From positions 9,240,501 to 9,304,500 of the forward strand of contig JAKNDB010000087.1 in NCBI GenBank assembly GCA_024305405.1: DNA of 64,000 nt. The letters run 5' to 3'. The notes under the pieces were generated by a model. The model was not told where the DNA came from and did not search any database. It saw nothing but the letters and a program-made list of their open reading frames with translations. Origin of the DNA: Dirofilaria immitis. Lineage: Eukaryota > Nematoda > Chromadorea > Rhabditida > Onchocercidae. A program made the position numbers and the translations under genes. Shown one piece after another: positions 12,672 through 24,630 of the stretch (position 1 is the stretch's first letter; each line of letters begins with the position of its first letter).

Positions 12672-14576
12672 TCATCTGATGAGTCTTGTCAAAAATCGGA
12701 TGATTTTTATGACACGACTCCTTAGACATATATACAGATTTTTACGAGCTTGTTTGTTGCTTACGAAAAGGATAAGAGGCAATAGAGCATGGCTTAAAAT
12801 GAGATACGAATTAATGAAAATGCTCATCGGAATTAACGTTTCTTGACCGAAAATTTTTATTACAAGCAATGGCAGAAAGTTGACTATAACGATTCCAATT
12901 AGGAATATGCTACAAGTCAATATTGCTTGAATTAATACCGATCGTTCGTATTTGACAGTTTCCAGCATGCCTGATCTACGTCTTTCACTCGTTTTTGAAG
13001 TTTCTAAAATTTCATATTTAACTCGAGGCAAGCAAAATAGTAAAATTATTAGTAATTGAAATTCAGCTTGAAAATAGTCAAAATCCGCTTCCACATAACG
13101 TAGTGAATGTTGATTAGCACCAACTTTGTGTCCCGTTGATAACTGAAGTAAAACGATTGCGTATAAAGTAAAATATTGCAAGGTACATAGCAAATATTAC
13201 AATGAGTATAATAAGAGCCCAAATATAGCGAAAACTGAAAAGCAATAAAAGGTAATTAATGGTTTTTAATATATTTTGGACGACTTTGTCGCATTTAGAA
13301 ATGATGATTCTCTATTATTTCTATATCGAAAGAGAGTGATGGTCATCTTCGTCATATTGTTTAAAATAATATAAAATTTTAAAGCCTGGTTAAATCATGA
13401 GAATTACCCTAAAAATTAGAATGGAATAACCCTAAAAAAATTTTCCGCCATTGTTCGATTGTTTTGTGCAATTTACTGTCCACAATAAAGTTGAGGCTTG
13501 GAAACTTCTATTACAGTAATAAAAATCCGCAAACGAAAATGCTGAAAATTGTGAAGCTAATATAAATATACAAAATCATAAATTTGGAATTATATTTGTA
13601 ATTAAAAGAATGAAATTGGTAACAAATCGACAAATATAATATAATTATTATTAAAATTTTCAAGACTTCGATAGAAGAGATTATCGTTAAAATTATTGCA
13701 TTCCATGATTAAGTAGTTAGTCTCTACAAGTTGTGCAAGAATGAAATAATTATTTTAGGCATTGCAAAATTTAGTATATCATACCAAAAGCTAACAACCA
13801 TACGAAAAGAAGCAGGAAATACAACTTTTTTGATTCGAAAAATGCATTGTATTTCGGTAAAATTATAGCCAGGAAGCGATTTAGCGTCCATAAAAATACA
13901 AATTGTAATACAGCGTAGGATGAAAATGTGTTAATTATCGAGAATGCACGATTAATCCATCCTGTTTCGTAACCTAAGAAATAAAACAAATTAATTTTTT
14001 GAAATGAATTTAAAAATATTTAAATAAAAACAACTGGAAATTGGCTTTTACATATGTCATGTATATATCATTCAAACCGGTTATGAGTTTGGATATCAAG
14101 AAATCCTACTTCCGGTTGGACAATGAAACATCTTCATTTAGCATTGCGCTATCATCAAATTTTGAAATGATATTAGAAATCGAATGCCTTCTTCATAGTA
14201 AACGAAAATTATGCAAATAAAATAACTTACCATAAGAATTGTTTTTAGTTTGTAATATTTCAGGCAAAACAATGCTCACTTGCGGTATAAAACTTATTAA
14301 ATTACAAACAATCAATTGATATGTGATATGAATAAATCCAAAACTGTAATGATTGTCTCGACTGAGATATAACATAATAATTACCAATACATTACTGATA
14401 ATACTATACAGTAAAAAGAGAGAAAACAATATAAATACTACGTATTTTGTATTCACATATTTTTCATCTCTTATGTCAAACATATTGCCAGATGGATAAT
14501 TTGTTCCATTTTCTTCAAAGCAATTTGAAGATAATATTAGGAATAATGCAATGATATAGTAGGAATAAACCAACAT
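12672..14576 (-). CDS. 7TM chemoreceptor-like protein, Srx-like (copy A-minus), five exons
   Basis: Seven-transmembrane receptor of nematode serpentine type. Exons on the minus strand: 14576-14231, 13973-13785, 13541-13431, 13234-13125 and 13021-12672. The ATG at 14576 opens a signal-peptide-like stretch (MLVYSYYIIALFLILSSNC); a TTTAG site 23 bases upstream may accept a spliced leader. TM1 contains FLLYSIISNVLVIIML, TM2 ends PQVSIVLPEI, and TM3 ends LWTLNRFLAIIL, with LNRF in the place of the rhodopsin DRY motif. The third exon has DFYYC (second extracellular loop), the fourth YIWALIILIVIF (TM5), and the last TM6 to TM7 with INSYLILSHALLPL and a basic tail. The LNRF...P pattern suggests Srx, but family membership is tentative. 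Phases agree throughout if one T is added to the T7 run at 13434-13440 (minus strand), giving about 368 residues. The last exon acceptor (CTCGAG) is weak. Confidence 0.75.
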
Positions 14577-14901
14577 ATTATCGGTGAACAATGTTTCCTA
14601 AAGATATCCCAATTTTGATATTGTACATAAATGTGCTTCAATTAATTAGAAGTTTTAGTGCTTGAAATAATATGAAATACTTTAAATTCAAATCGCAAAT
14701 CGACGAAAGAATACAATAATGGAAAATATTAATTTAGCTGCAAAATTAATTTCTTGATTCTATTCGGTATTAATCGAATTTGCTTTATTTTTTTATCCTA
14801 ATAAAAACGATTGAATTAAATAAACGTTAAGATTGAACAAGAAATTTAAAATTATCTAAATTTAGCACTCTCTTTACAAATTCTATAAGTTTGAAATTAT
14901 T
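12724..14901. repeat. Duplicated block 1, left copy (pairs with 26563-28739)
   Basis: The two copies read the same over about 2.18 kb in direct orientation. The only difference I found is one base in a T run (six T at 13826-13831 against five at 27665-27669). Homology stops abruptly at both ends. The block holds nearly all of the receptor gene except its last 18 or so codons, which differ between the copies. Confidence 0.92.
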
Positions 14902-14929
14902 TGTGCGGGAAAAGAAAGTAACGAATTGA

Positions 14930-15360
14930 CTAATCAACATAATTATCAATGGGAAGTATTACAGCTCGTTGAGGAAAAATATTTAAAATAGCAGTCATAT
15001 ATATCGCATTAAAAAGTAATCATGATCATAAAGTAAAACATAAAGTTTATATGCAGCCAAAGTAATTGAAATGTATAATTTATTGCGGTTTGTTTAATTC
15101 TGTATGTGGTTTATCATCCTGCTTTTTCATGGCGATTTTAAGGTTCCACGCAGTTTCAGACATGAACTTTTAAAGGAGTTGCAATTTTAGCGCTATTCTA
15201 GATGAAACAAGGGAGCTGCTTTTAATAAAAATGAAAGAACCAAATGTATTTTTTGAATGCATTAAAAAGAAATAATTATAGTATCAATTTTATATGATTA
15301 TTTCGATTTCATTTAAAGCGACAAATTTAGGCAATGAGGTAATCAAGTGAAGCGTAAATA
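14930..15360. repeat. Diverged repeat pairing with 39541-39990
   Basis: Starting at CATAATTATCAAT, this spacer between the minus and plus receptor copies aligns with gaps to 39541-39990. Shared landmarks are CGCTATTCT(A/G)A(A)TGAAA, TTTTATATGATTATTTCG and AAAGCGACAA. The pairing is older than the near-identical blocks. Confidence 0.75.
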
Positions 15361-15639
15361 ATAAATTTTTAATCTTATGCTTATATCTCTTTGAATTTTA
15401 TCCTTGAATTAATTTCAAATATTTCAGGATTCCCAATAATACTTAAAATAGTGCAATAGCCATTCAATACATTACCAACAATCCTGCGTTCAACAAGAAA
15501 ATGATGCAAAATAAAACTGTTTTATACACCCCTGATACTCTCATTAGTTTCATATGATATTCTCTTTCTTAATAAATTGAAAATATAATAATGATATTGG
15601 AAGAAAGAGTCACCATGCTACTTACCGACAATTTTCTGC

Positions 15640-15685
15640 AAATAGCATTATCAACTTTGTCATTGCTTTCGCTGGATAGATTAGA
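15640..15685 (-). promoter_or_regulatory. Short minus-strand copy of the receptor upstream block
   Basis: On the minus strand it reads CCAGCGAAAGCAATGACAAA, resembling the upstream blocks of the plus-strand copies. It lies about 1.06 kb upstream of the A-minus start codon, in the right orientation for that gene. Confidence 0.3.
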
Positions 15686-15781
15686 TGTTTAGATTGCTAT
15701 TTTCTGAATTCACTATGAATTGATGTCAATTAATTTTCTTTCATTCAATATATTTCCTTAAGGGATCAACTAATTATTTTC

Positions 15782-16703
15782 AATTTAATTTGCTTTATAT
15801 AGTTGTAATTAATTTATTGCTGAAAGATTTGCTTGGTAAAAAAATTAGCACATGAATTAGATTAGTTTGCAATTGAAGTTAGTTCATGTTAATATACTGA
15901 AATCAGCAAACTTCGATCCAAACATTTGATTCAACAGATGAAGGCAGTGATGAAAGCAATAATGTTTCTATTATTAGATTCTACGACAGCTGTCAGGGAA
16001 TGAAACTTTATTTCAGGTCAAATTATTATTTCTTTTAAATATTCATAGACTCTCATTGTATTTATAATTTCAGCAATCAAACTTACAATTCATTTCAGGC
16101 ATTGAAATTCCTTCTTTCCTACCGTATTAAATTTAAAAACAATACCGTTAACAGGAATGATGGCTCTCTTGTATATTATTACATTATTTCTGATATCATC
16201 CGTAAATTCCTCAACGATATAAGAGATGAATATCACAAGACTGAAAAATACATAGCAGTTCTACTTCTTTCCGTTCTCTTGCTATATGGTATTATTAGTA
16301 ATACGTTAATGGCTACTGTATTATTGCGTGGAGGGCAAGATAGTTCTTACAGTCATGCATTTGTCCTTATCGCATTACAGCTAATTTTTTCTAATTTGAT
16401 GGCTTTTCTCCCACAACTTATTGTTGTATTGCCTGAAATATTACAAGCGCCAAACAATCTAGAAGGTATGTTCTTTTATTTATATCTCTTTTATATCAAA
16501 AAATATTTATTTTGAGATCTTCTACTAATAATATTTCAATACCGTGGACCATTATAGCACTTAAATTTCACATTTTCTTCAAGAAATACAAATATTCTTT
16601 CCTTGAAGAGAATAATAATAATAAAATTTTTTTGTTTATTAATAATAAATACAAGTTAAATTTCTTTATTGCATAAATTATATCTAATAACTTGCGATGA
16701 AAA
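15782..16703. repeat. Duplicated block 2, left copy (pairs with 22073-22993)
   Basis: Runs in the same orientation as 22073-22993 with only three differences noticed: two substitutions near 15927-15935 and one base in a T run near 16626. It contains the receptor upstream block and first exon. Homology ends sharply at both sides. Confidence 0.92.
16099..16515 (+). pseudogene. Truncated 7TM receptor copy (A-plus, first exon only)
   Basis: Only the first receptor exon is present, with TM1 (LLLSVLLLYGIISNTLM) and TM2 (LMAFLPQLIVVLPEILQ), and a donor at GAAG|GTATGT. The exons for TM3 to TM7 that follow copy B-plus are absent; retroelement sequence follows instead. A signal peptide, MMALLYIITLFLISS, begins at ATG 16157 but lies one frame away from TM1; adding one base near TCAAC joins it to DIRDEYHKTEKY. 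In the unshifted frame the sequence is open from an acceptor at 16098, so translation of an altered N-terminus cannot be excluded. Identical to B-plus in this part. Confidence 0.75.
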
Positions 16704-16749
16704 ATTTTGAGTATTCGACCAATGCATAATAAGTTTGTCCTTGGTACTT

Positions 16750-19700
16750 AGTTTATGCGAATAAATTTATCCAGGTCATTACCATAACTAATCAGAATGA
16801 TTAGAGAAGCACTGGAAAAAATGATATTAATTGAACGTAATCTAACGGTAATTATCAAGCTTTATATAAGCTAGTGCTTAGATATTAAGTATACCTCCGA
16901 TTTCCACGATAAGGGATTCTTAATTTTCTTTTCCTTTTAATAATAGTTTTTCATATCGCTTCTTTGTCAATTCAATTATTCTTCCATGAACTTTTCCATT
17001 ACAAAAATCTTGGTACCATATTCTTCTAGATCTTTCTGTTTTGTGCCAAAAAAATTAGCTTGCTACTTTGCTTTAACAATAGTTTTGAAATTGACATTTG
17101 CTAGCATTAGTATTCAAAATTTCAAGACATATGAGATAGCCTCGTCGGCGGAATGAATCTCCTCAATATGTGCAAAAGCTCCCGGAGAATAATTCTCCAT
17201 TAATTCCAACTATCTCGCATTCGCTATGAAGCATGTAAAAAGAGTTATCCATATTTCAGTTACTCCACTATCATCTTTGAAAAAAGTGAACCAAACAGTC
17301 CAAATCAATTTGAACGAAGGTTCTCGAACGCTTAATCTTAAATATTGAGAATTTATGCTTCATTCTAAAAAGAGTATGTAATCCCAGCATGGGACAAATT
17401 TTCATAATATTATCGTATAAGGGGCTTAATTATTTGATTATACTTTAAAGAATAAATGGAGTGTTTAGTGGTAGTAAACTCTGATTTTTTAAGCTAATTT
17501 TATGAATTTGAGAATTTATACAGTCTTCTTAATATCTTTAGCCACGTATTGAAGTTATTATTTGTAAATTTAAAGTTCTCTTTAACGTAAATTACATTAA
17601 CCTCCACTTCTTTAAAATTGGATCTCCATTATGTTTAACTGATTTATTTTCTTAACTACGATGGTTCTTTCCATCATATTCATAATTTCCAAGTTTTATT
17701 GGAAATAGTCTTTTCCTTTTCAACATCAGTTGAATTATTCTCGCTTGGAATATTGCCTTTCGTATTTTCTCAGCTCAATTTCATACGAATCTTGATAATA
17801 ATCAGGAAAAATTGTTCTAAATTCAATATAGCGCATGTTTGGAATCGGACTACAAGACACGTTTCCCAATTCCAATTGTTTTATTACTGCTTATACTCCA
17901 ATAAATATCGCTAATAACTTCAATTGAAATATAATACTTTTAATTAATTGGTGATATTTAGAATTTAACGATGATCAAGAATGTCTCGACTTAAACTCTA
18001 TAACTTGGTGTATGTGCGACTGTAGCATATGCAAGGCTTTCAGGAACCTATGAACATTACAGTTCCTTTATGTTGTTTGTAGGACATTCATTTATCACAT
18101 TTCTTTGTGTTCGCTTATGCTTAATCGTACGTATTATTTCTCTTCCACAAATTTTAAAAGAATGGTTTGAATCATATCATCATAGGAACTAGGAATTGAA
18201 AGGTAACAAAATGTAAGATCGTCATCTTGGTTAATTCATTTCCTGTCCGTAAGTTTAGGTTTACTGAGCGAGGTCCTTTTCGCAATGCCAAGCAGCCAGT
18301 ACCGAGGATTTTTTTACTTTAGCTCAATCTTGCTTGAATATTTCATTACTAATGTTTTCATGATTTTAAAGGAACCGCGAATATTTATAGAACTCCATTA
18401 TTTAATATAAATTTTGCCATATCTTTCTGTTATATTTTTGCAAATCTTCCTTTTCCATTAATGATAATATGACGTTTTCCATATATAAATTGCTTCTGAT
18501 TTTTATCACCATTTGACTTCCGTTGGCTTCTAGTGATGGTTGAATATCGGCGATAGTAAAAACGGTGACGATATTCTCCATAAAAAATTTTCAAAATGAC
18601 AATATTTCAGATCTGCAATAACTGCACGTTGAATATTCTTTATCAGAAGAATTTAGTACTTTTCGTTATTCGAATACACAGTAATATTTTATAAAAAGCA
18701 TTGTGGGTTCATTCAAACTTTTCTCTTTTTGAGGTGCGCAGAAGATCATAGATTATTCTGAGTTTCATTAAGATTTTTGTGGAGATATATTTATGTGGTA
18801 AGTAAGTAATGAATTATATTTTCTTGATTCATTTCCAGGTAAAATCTTTCAATTATTTTTGAATTTAGGTAATCCTAGATTGTTTTGTCATCTATAAAGC
18901 AATTATTTAATCAGTCTGCATTCGTTTAGTCAGTGTTTTTAAATGACCAAAACATAAGTGACTATTGTTGCTTAACATTAATCTTTATTTCTACAGCAAT
19001 ATATTTGATTTTTCCGTTTAGTGCTGCTTTTTTTGAATTATTCTAATGTCCTTTTATCATTTTGGATATAAGGTTGTTCTTGAATAAAATAAATTCCAGT
19101 TTACAGAATTCATCAGTGTCTGAAATTGTCATACTAGCCATACATATTGAATCAGTTCTGATTGATACTGAATCAAGAGTTGAGATTTTACTTATATATT
19201 TTGTTTTCTGCTATTATAGATACAATTTCGTACTGATTAAGGAGAATCCTTATTTGCTATATAACTTTCCTTAACTGGATGAATAGCCAATCCAATAATT
19301 ATATCAATCTTCTTCCAATAACTTTTTAAATCATCTAGTTAATCTTTATCTATCCTTGACGTTAGTCATGGTTAAGTTAATTACCTGTATTCTATACGTC
19401 AAATAGTCTATCATATTGATCCAAAATTGTATGATTTCATTTGTTTCAGTTCTTATTCCTATTTCTTTGTTTTGGTGTAAAACATGGTTTTATTTTATTA
19501 CCAAATAAGACAAATATTTATGTAATTATTTTTCGCTAGTTTCTTCTGGATTAAGTCATTTAGCTAAATCCTTCAAGATAAAAGATAGCAGCGAATCAAT
19601 ATTGAGTAAAGCTAGAGCTGTTCTTTGATTTCTAATTTCGAATAAGATTCCCTTATCTCCTTAATTCATAATTTCGGTTATTTGTACTTTTTATAGTCAT

Positions 19701-20050
19701 TGCAATTACTTTTTTTGGTCCAGCATCTTAGTACGCCATCCTTGTATTTGGTGTAATATATTATTACATCAAATACAAGCTATGGCAGTCTTTGCAATGG
19801 AAACATGAGCATTTCATTGCTTACATCCTGTTGTATAATGTTCTGATTTCAGTTAAGCAAAAGCAAACTTTATTATTTTTTTTTTTTTTTGGAAATTCCA
19901 TTTATTGTTTGAGAGGGATAAACTTTATTCTCATTGTTACAAAAAGCACAAGCTGTTCTTGTTTTGTTGCCGTTCGTAATTTTCTTTGGGTTTATGTTAT
20001 GGTAGATTTTGGATCATCTACCCAAATGGGGCGGAGTATTACGTAGATTC
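16750..20050 (-). mobile_element. Decayed BEL/Pao-type retroelement 1
   Basis: On the minus strand 17100-17400 reads as the start of a BEL/Pao integrase core: RTFVQIDLDCLVHFFKDD, then EIWITLFTCFIANAR, a stop, LELMENYSPGAF, and after a frame change ILRRFIPPTR. The typical family order is GLDYFGP, LFTC, then HLE followed by LRRF. Frames are broken by stops and shifts. I could not place LTRs, so the outer limits are estimates. The left limit lies close to where the duplicated receptor block ends, so the element or its deletion may have removed the rest of receptor A-plus. Confidence 0.6.
19741..19779. repeat. Near-perfect hairpin
   Basis: CTTGTATTTGGTGTAATA and the inverted TATTACATCAAATACAAG form an 18-bp stem with one mismatch around a 3-base loop. 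Weaker pairing (GCCAT / ATGGC) continues outside. It could be a palindromic transposon end or an RNA hairpin. Confidence 0.7.
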
Positions 20051-20138
20051 GATTTGGCTTTTATTGCCTTTCCATTAATAGCGGTTTGGCTTCTAGTCAC
20101 TCATTTGTTTGACTATTCTTTTCAAGAATTGCTGGCGT

Positions 20139-20714
20139 TTAGTGATTGACCATAATTCTTGTCCTCTTTTTGCTGATATGCTCCATCCAATATCTAACTC
20201 GGCAATATACTTCTACTGTAGTTTCGATACTGTCATTTATAACTTCTAGCCAGATACTGTTAGTGCAAAACTTCAATAAAATCAGCAATACAGCAACTCT
20301 ATGCTTTTTCAGGTGATTTATTGCAATAGATGCAATTATTAGAGAAGAGGACAAAGATATTAATAGTAAGCAAAGTAAAACTTGGTTTGTCGATAGATAT
20401 GGAGTAATATAACAGAGATTTTTACACAACGAAATCTGATAAATAAAGATGGATAAGATATGCCTGTAAGGGCTTACGAAAAACAAAAGGGCTTCATTAC
20501 TGAAGTATTGTTGGTGTCTTTGTAATTTAATAATTAACAAAAATTTTAAACAAATTGAAACAATAGATGGAGAAGATAAACCTCTGAGTGGGGATTTTGA
20601 AAAAGTATAATTATATGGAAATAACAAAAAAGGAAAAAGTTGCAAGTAAATATTTTGAAAAAAATAGCTTTTCAAGCTTACTATTAAGTAAATGGTAAAG
20701 TAGATAAATCTCAA
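20139..20714 (-). CDS. Hydrophobic 191-codon frame, possibly part of a ligand-gated ion channel
   Basis: The frame is open for 191 codons. After a TTTATCAG acceptor-like site it contains NQVLLCLLLISLSSSLIIAS followed by INHLKKHRV, which resembles TM3 and the start of the cytoplasmic loop of Cys-loop receptors, and it ends VRYWMEHISKKRTRIMV. The first half is less convincing and may be intron. No TM2 or extracellular domain with a Cys loop was found upstream. It could instead be another degenerate membrane protein. Low certainty. Confidence 0.3.
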   Translation of the reverse strand: MRFIYFTIYLIVSLKSYFFQNIYLQLFPFLLFPYNYTFSKSPLRGLSSPSIVSICLKFLLIIKLQRHQQYFSNEALLFFVSPYRHILSIFIYQISLCKNLCYITPYLSTNQVLLCLLLISLSSSLIIASIAINHLKKHRVAVLLILLKFCTNSIWLEVINDSIETTVEVYCRVRYWMEHISKKRTRIMVNH

Positions 20715-21200
20715 ATGTCAGTCTTAATTAGCTATAATAGAAGTGAGCCAATGAAGATTGGTGATATTTTACAACAGGGAGAAATGCTTATGAGGTAAAT
20801 ATTTATTGAAATAGAAAGATATATACATGTACTCGGGAAAGAGGGAGAAGAAATCACAAATTCGAAGAAGGGGTGCATTATTAAAAACAAATATTTAACC
20901 TGTCAAATGTGTGCCTGAGATTGCTACTGCTGTTATTTCAATCTATATTATTCCTCTTGATGGAATGTAATTCATAATGTCAAAATTCTTAGCATCAATA
21001 TCATAGTCTCTAATGGCTTTCAAAGTGTCCGCTTTTAGACAAGGAGTAGTTAATTTAATTAAAGACAAACTGCGGATGAGTTAAAGGTCTTTGTGGATGA
21101 TTGAAATTTCAAAGTCACTCCTGAATTCTCTCCAGAGTTTTAATATGGAGCAAGCAATAAGATAAGACTATTAAAGTATTCGAACGTCATGTTATGTCGT

Positions 21201-21257
21201 AGTTTTTGAATTCGAATATCAAGGTTTCTACTTCTCTTGATATTCGAATTCAAAACT
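21201..21257. repeat. Inverted repeat with a stem of about 20 bp
   Basis: GAATTCGAATATCAAG and its inverted copy CTTGATATTCGAATTC, each extended by four more paired bases, surround a 12-base spacer (GTTTCTACTTCT). The left arm has one extra T. No gene overlaps it. Confidence 0.75.
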
Positions 21258-22072
21258 CGAAAAAGTTACATCAAAAATGTCTGCTTGCCATCATTGAATT
21301 TTAAAATGATATTAGAGAAAAAGTCTTGCTTATATTCTTTAATAATAAATCATCCGAATTAATTAAGTAACATATGTTTTTGATTAATTATGTAAGTAGA
21401 ACAATCTACCATACAGACAATCAATATGAAAAATATAATAGTGAGAAGTAGATTATTTTGTCAGCAAAATTAAATACTTAATTCTCTACATGTGAACTGA
21501 ATCTGCTTAATTCTTTCAATGAATAAAAAAATCAGATGAACAAAAATCAAAGCTGAATAAAAACCTAAAATGGAGTAAATTTAGTACTCTTCTTGCAACT
21601 ACTCAAGCTTGTAAATTATTATGAATAGTTCATAAATTCTTCATTTGATACTTTGTTATGTTAATTGCTTCTGAAAATTATTGTGTCGTTGAAATGAAGA
21701 TATAACTCGCTTCATTGCTTTTCAGTAAATAGTCAATTCCTCTGGTTATTTAAAAATTATTTATTATTCGGTAGCCTTGCGTGTATATTTAGGAAGCATT
21801 TCCTAGGCTTATCACAAATGTTTGACAAAGTCAACAAATACTTATTATCCTATCTCATAATTTGTACAGAAAATTCGGAAATTTTGCTATGACAAAATCT
21901 TAAGAAGATAATTTAAACTGCTAATAGCAGTTGCATCGAATTATTTCATTTCTACTTCTTACCAAAAGATATAATGTTAAAAGGATATCTCTTTCATATC
22001 GTAATTGACTAATTGTTTTCAATTAATTTTCTTCTACACAAAATATATTTTCTTGCACGATTGGCTATTCTT

Positions 22073-22993
22073 AATTTAATTTGCTTTATATAGTTGTAAT
22101 TAATTTATTGCTGAAAGATTTGCTTGGTAAAAAAATTAGCACATGAATTAGATTAGTTTGCAATTGAAGTTAGTTCATGTTAATATACTGAAATCAGCAA
22201 ACTTCGATCCAAACATTTGATCCAACGGATGAAGGCAGTGATGAAAGCAATAATGTTTCTATTATTAGATTCTACGACAGCTGTCAGGGAATGAAACTTT
22301 ATTTCAGGTCAAATTATTATTTCTTTTAAATATTCATAGACTCTCATTGTATTTATAATTTCAGCAATCAAACTTACAATTCATTTCAGGCATTGAAATT
22401 CCTTCTTTCCTACCGTATTAAATTTAAAAACAATACCGTTAACAGGAATGATGGCTCTCTTGTATATTATTACATTATTTCTGATATCATCCGTAAATTC
22501 CTCAACGATATAAGAGATGAATATCACAAGACTGAAAAATACATAGCAGTTCTACTTCTTTCCGTTCTCTTGCTATATGGTATTATTAGTAATACGTTAA
22601 TGGCTACTGTATTATTGCGTGGAGGGCAAGATAGTTCTTACAGTCATGCATTTGTCCTTATCGCATTACAGCTAATTTTTTCTAATTTGATGGCTTTTCT
22701 CCCACAACTTATTGTTGTATTGCCTGAAATATTACAAGCGCCAAACAATCTAGAAGGTATGTTCTTTTATTTATATCTCTTTTATATCAAAAAATATTTA
22801 TTTTGAGATCTTCTACTAATAATATTTCAATACCGTGGACCATTATAGCACTTAAATTTCACATTTTCTTCAAGAAATACAAATATTCTTTCCTTGAAGA
22901 GAATAATAATAATAAAATTTTTTGTTTATTAATAATAAATACAAGTTAAATTTCTTTATTGCATAAATTATATCTAATAACTTGCGATGAAAA
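22073..22993. repeat. Duplicated block 2, right copy (pairs with 15782-16703)
   Basis: Right-hand partner of the 0.92-kb block. It contains the upstream block (22206-22301) and first exon of receptor B-plus. Unlike its partner it continues into the remaining receptor exons. Confidence 0.92.
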
Positions 22994-24630
22994 GATTAAA
23001 AATTCAATTTTACCAAAATCATAATTTAGAATATTAATATATGGTTTGTGAAAAATGTGTTTTTAGCGTCTTCAAATCGAAATGCTTTCTTTTTATGAAG
23101 AGTTTTTTTGAAAATCTTTGGATCAGAATATTTTCATCGCAACATTAGAAAAATTTCTTTAAATAATTAATTTTCTTAAGTTTTAGGAAACCGGACAACA
23201 TGGATTAACGATACATTGTCAATTTTCAATACTTTTTCAGTCTTTGCCGTACTCCACCTTTCATTTTTGCTAACATTGAATCGCTTTGTAGCATTCATTT
23301 TACCAAAATATTATTATTTTTTTGAGTCAAAAAGCTCTATTTTTCAATTATTCTCGTCTGGTTATCAGTCTTAGGTATAATTCATTGATATTTTTGAAAA
23401 ATAATCAAAATGCTTTCTTATAAACAATATTTGCTATTATTTGAATAACTTATGAATAGGAATCCTGTTATTCAATATTCTCTCTAAGCAGTGATTCTGG
23501 ACAATACTTTTATCATTTATAAATGATATTCATTTGTAATTAATGTTGTGCTGCAGTAATTACTACCAAATTCTGGAATCCGATTTTATCAAAATAAATC
23601 GATTAATATTTAAATTTCTTTAATTTTTGTTTCGCCAAAATTCGACATTTCAAAATCGCAGCAATCTTTATCAACAAACTTATCAGCGAATTCCTCATAA
23701 TAAAGCTAAATTTTCAGCGATCGCAGCTGGCGATTTTTATTATTGTACCAGAAAATTTCTTGTCTGGAACTTGACTTGGGAAGGCTATTGTACAGAAGGA
23801 CTAGGAGATATTTGGTGGAGGTCATCTTTCAATGCCATTTGATTTCATTTTTAGCAAGTCTTAAGTCCAAATATAAAATCACTAAAGTCTAAAACTTCAG
23901 ACGTAAATTGTATTACTTTTATAGCATTAGTTGATCCTTAGAAATATTGAAAATATCTAATGCTAATCAAAAATTCTATCCCTCTGTAAATTAATACTTT
24001 ATTTTCATCTCTTCGCTATTTAGTATGTTTCTATTGAAAATTTCTGTATTTTAGAATTCGTTACTCTTGGGCATTATTCATACCTAATGTAATGTTCGTC
24101 ATGTATGTTGCAATTTTCTACAGTATACGTCGTAAGTGTCGATTTGTATCAGATATCAGTCAAAATCAAGGTATTTCTTTCATTCTTGAAAAAAAGAGTA
24201 TGAAAGATGAGAGGGTTTATTGTCCATTTAAAAATTAACCTTAGAAATTTACTATGAATTTCGTTAAATTATTCAATGTTTCTTCTTTTAATTTATTTTA
24301 CCATTAAATGAAAAGATATGTCGAGAAAAGAAGACAGTGCATACTGGCTATGAAAGTATTGCAGTGAAAACTTATAATTATGAATGGTCAATGTTAATTC
24401 AAGCTGCATGGAATTGTGGTGTAGTGGAAACTGCCCTTATTAGTTTCAATTTTCTATCACCATTTTGGTCCAAATTTTCGGCGAAGGAATCGATATTCCA
24501 TCGAAAATTTTCGTAAATTCCTATGTCATATTTGCTTGCACTATATTGCCAACTGTTTATTTTATTTATTGTAAAGAAGCACGTAATATCGTAAAACAAT
24601 ATTTAATCTTTTTTTTTTTTTTTTTTTAAA
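22390..24630 (+). CDS. 7TM chemoreceptor-like protein, Srx-like (copy B-plus), frame-disrupted
   Basis: Paralogue of A-minus in the same family. Exons: 22390-22756 (TM1-2, preceded by ATG 22448 and a signal peptide in a shifted frame), 23187-23374 (TM3, LLTLNRFVAFILPKYYYFF, and TM4), 23718-23820 (DFYYC and a CTEG loop), 24055-24170 (TM5, RYSWALFIPNVMFVMYVAIF) and about 24316-24630 (TM6-7, ending KEARNIVKQYLIF in a T20 run). One-base breaks occur at the signal peptide, at A5 23329-23333 (a sixth A restores ESKKLYF) and at T4 24463-24466 (a fifth T restores SPFLVQIFGEG). A further phase conflict at the start of exon 5 is unresolved. The homopolymer breaks suggest sequence errors, but the extra conflict leaves open a real pseudogene. 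Confidence 0.65.
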
